This document shows positions 62,858 through 64,000 of a DNA stretch of 64,000 nt, piece by piece (within the stretch, counting starts at the first letter, position 1; the number at the start of each line of letters is the position of its first letter). The translations under genes were made by a program, and so were the position numbers. The DNA is taken from positions 6,213,001 to 6,277,000 of the forward strand of contig NZ_CP031941.1 in NCBI RefSeq assembly GCF_003443655.1, written 5' to 3'. Below the pieces are notes generated by a model. That model had not been told where the DNA came from. It did no database searches and worked only from the letters and a program-made list of their open reading frames with translations. The stretch comes from Nostoc sphaeroides. GTDB lineage: Bacteria; Cyanobacteriota; Cyanobacteriia; Cyanobacteriales; Nostocaceae.

Positions 62858-63445
62858 TTACTTAGCTAACTCACTACTAAACTCATTAAAGGCTCGCCGT
62901 TTTAGCTGTGCTGTTTCAGTGCGTGGTACTAAATCAAAGATTTTACGAAATTGATCGTCTATCTCTTCAAAAGGTACTTGACCTTTTTTATTTAAAACTA
63001 CCTCGCCTGATTTATTAAACACCACCACTTGAGGAACAGCCCCAGAATAGTAATATCCTGGTTCTGTAGGCTCATAGGTCTGTTTCAGTGGGATAGAATC
63101 TACATTAATCGGCATAATTTCTGCTACTCGACCATAGAATTCCTGTACCCGTGAAATGGAAATAGCATATCTTTTGGAATCGCTGCTGTCATCCAAATAA
63201 AAGGCCAAAAAGATGGGTTTATGTTCCGCTAAAGTCTGTGCTAGTGTCTGTCTGGGAGGAACCAATGAACCATTGCCAGCATAAACTACAAAAATGTTGC
63301 CATCATATAAATCATTATTAAGACCAGCAGATGCAGGTTGAATACTTATAATGAAAAGACTTGCAAGCAACAACAGACCTTTGGACAACCACCTTCGCCA
63401 GCCAGTAATTTGTTTATGTAAAAAAAGAAACTTTGTGCTATTCAT
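62858..63445 (-). CDS. Thylakoid photosystem I accumulation factor-like protein
   Basis: 195 residues from the ATG at 63445 (MNSTKFLFLHK), with a TTG one codon earlier. A membrane or signal segment (about 20-40, LSKGLLLLASLFIISIQPAS then AG) leads into a thioredoxin-like domain: NNDLYDGNIFVVYAGNGSLV, PIFLAFYLDDSSDSKRY, IMPINVDSIPL and PGYYYSGAVPQVVVFNKSGE with a cis-Pro. The CxxC pair is absent (DSSDSK), so it is not a disulfide reductase. The sequence matches my recollection of the cyanobacterial family named for photosystem I accumulation. It likely acts at the thylakoid lumen side. Confidence 0.75.
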   Translation of the reverse strand: MNSTKFLFLHKQITGWRRWLSKGLLLLASLFIISIQPASAGLNNDLYDGNIFVVYAGNGSLVPPRQTLAQTLAEHKPIFLAFYLDDSSDSKRYAISISRVQEFYGRVAEIMPINVDSIPLKQTYEPTEPGYYYSGAVPQVVVFNKSGEVVLNKKGQVPFEEIDDQFRKIFDLVPRTETAQLKRRAFNEFSSELAK

Positions 63446-64000
63446 CAAAAGGAACCTTGCAAGCTACTACTTGTCGTGAGTTTGTGCTGAATTCGGCAAA
63501 CTGGGCTGGATATGTAATTACGCCCACGCACTATTTTTTTAAGATAACGCCTACTGAGATTATCTCTTGTAAGTGGATGATGGAGATAAACGAGGTTCTG
63601 AGGTGGATAAATCCAGTACCCAGGTGGATGAACTAGATTCTAACCATACGTGTCAACTTAAGGTAAAACCCTTTTCAAATCTCGTTTCCAGCCTCTGGCT
63701 GGAAATGCTCTTCAATTGGGCTGCTGCCGCAAGTCTTGAGGCAGCAGCCCCAAGGACGGGCATTCCCAGTCAGAGACTGGGAACGAGGCAATCTTCTTTT
63801 TCGTAATGTCAAGGCTGGCTTTTTCAGCCAGGATTCGCTAAACTCACGCATATTAAATTTGCACTTTTAGTTAGCAACCGCCAGAAGACTAGGATACGAA
63901 TGTGGGAAACAAAATACAATTCATAGATAGGCTGCGATTGGGTTTCGCGGTGTCAGTGGCAAAGAGTGTAACATTTATAGTGCGATCGCTCCGTCTGGGT
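63446..64000. other. Intergenic end of window
   Basis: 555 bp without a supported gene. It holds the multi-hairpin element at 63681-63787 and one GCGATCGC site near 63983. Short ORFs here cross the inverted repeats and are rejected. Confidence 0.5.
63681..63787. repeat. Cloverleaf-like inverted-repeat element
   Basis: Three consecutive perfect hairpins: TTTCCAGCC-tct-GGCTGGAAA (63685-63705), GGGCTGCTGCC/GGCAGCAGCCC (63718-63750) and TTCCCAGTC-aga-GACTGGGAA (63763-63783), closed by CTCGTT (63681) and AACGAG (to 63787). The middle arm recurs in the scyE-scyF spacer. It is probably a dispersed repeat. Confidence 0.7.

Noticed and set aside
63433..63806. Two short plus-strand ORFs at the right edge
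   Set aside because: They cross the three-hairpin element and the upstream region of the minus-strand gene; no coding signs.

Overview
The window looks like chromosome from a filamentous, heterocyst-forming cyanobacterium close to Nostoc, and gene content and order suggest a relative of Nostoc punctiforme. The evidence is the many GCGATCGC (HIP1) octamers, abundant heptanucleotide tandem repeats, multi-PAS/GAF hybrid kinases, a cyanobacterial RecA, a phytochrome with an Rcp-type regulator, a putative photosystem I accumulation factor, and above all a complete scytonemin (UV-sunscreen) gene cluster. Identifications are by reading motifs and remembered gene order; no database search was run.

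Left third (1-23.5 kb): the scytonemin locus. On the minus strand, in transcription order, lie scyA, scyB, scyC, scyD, scyE and scyF, then a glycosyltransferase, tyrA, a DsbA-like oxidoreductase, an aroB-like cyclase, a fused trpE/G, trpC and a truncated trpA at the edge. The aromatic genes are cluster-dedicated paralogues that should supply tryptophan and p-hydroxyphenylpyruvate. ScyB and ScyA turn these into the indole-phenol intermediate and ScyC cyclises it. ScyD, ScyE and ScyF carry signal peptides and PEP-CTERM tails, so late steps are probably outside the cytoplasm. Divergent from scyA, across a 1.7 kb intergenic region, is a two-component system: a PAS histidine kinase split here by a one-base frameshift, and a REC-AraC response regulator. 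That intergenic region holds a perfect operator-like palindrome and a 59-bp direct repeat.

Middle (24-41 kb): a carbohydrate-type ABC importer (binding protein, two permeases, ATPase), an argJ-like remnant, a two-gene signalling operon whose first kinase has an ethylene-receptor-type membrane domain with the copper-ligand Cys/His, a secreted Gly/Thr-repeat protein with a WGxxG-type C-terminus, recA, a DUF262-HNH protein that may be a defence nuclease, a VapBC-like toxin-antitoxin pair, and xseA-xseB.

Right (41-64 kb): a biliverdin-type phytochrome, an Rcp-like regulator and a large hybrid kinase. Next comes a paralogous hybrid-kinase gene destroyed by a 2.1 kb insertion sequence and an associated deletion, with a large truncated multi-PAS kinase beyond it. 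Then follow sucrose-phosphate phosphatase, ruvA, bioF, a histidine phosphatase, a 1411-residue membrane hybrid kinase, an unknown protein and the photosystem I factor.

Intergenic DNA is rich in repeats: at least three MITE-like families with two or three copies each here, a further one nested in the IS, three 21-bp-period arrays, an 84-bp tandem repeat, 26-28-nt perfect palindromes, a cloverleaf-like inverted-repeat element and heptamer arrays. Several heptamer arrays run into start codons or C-termini of genes.
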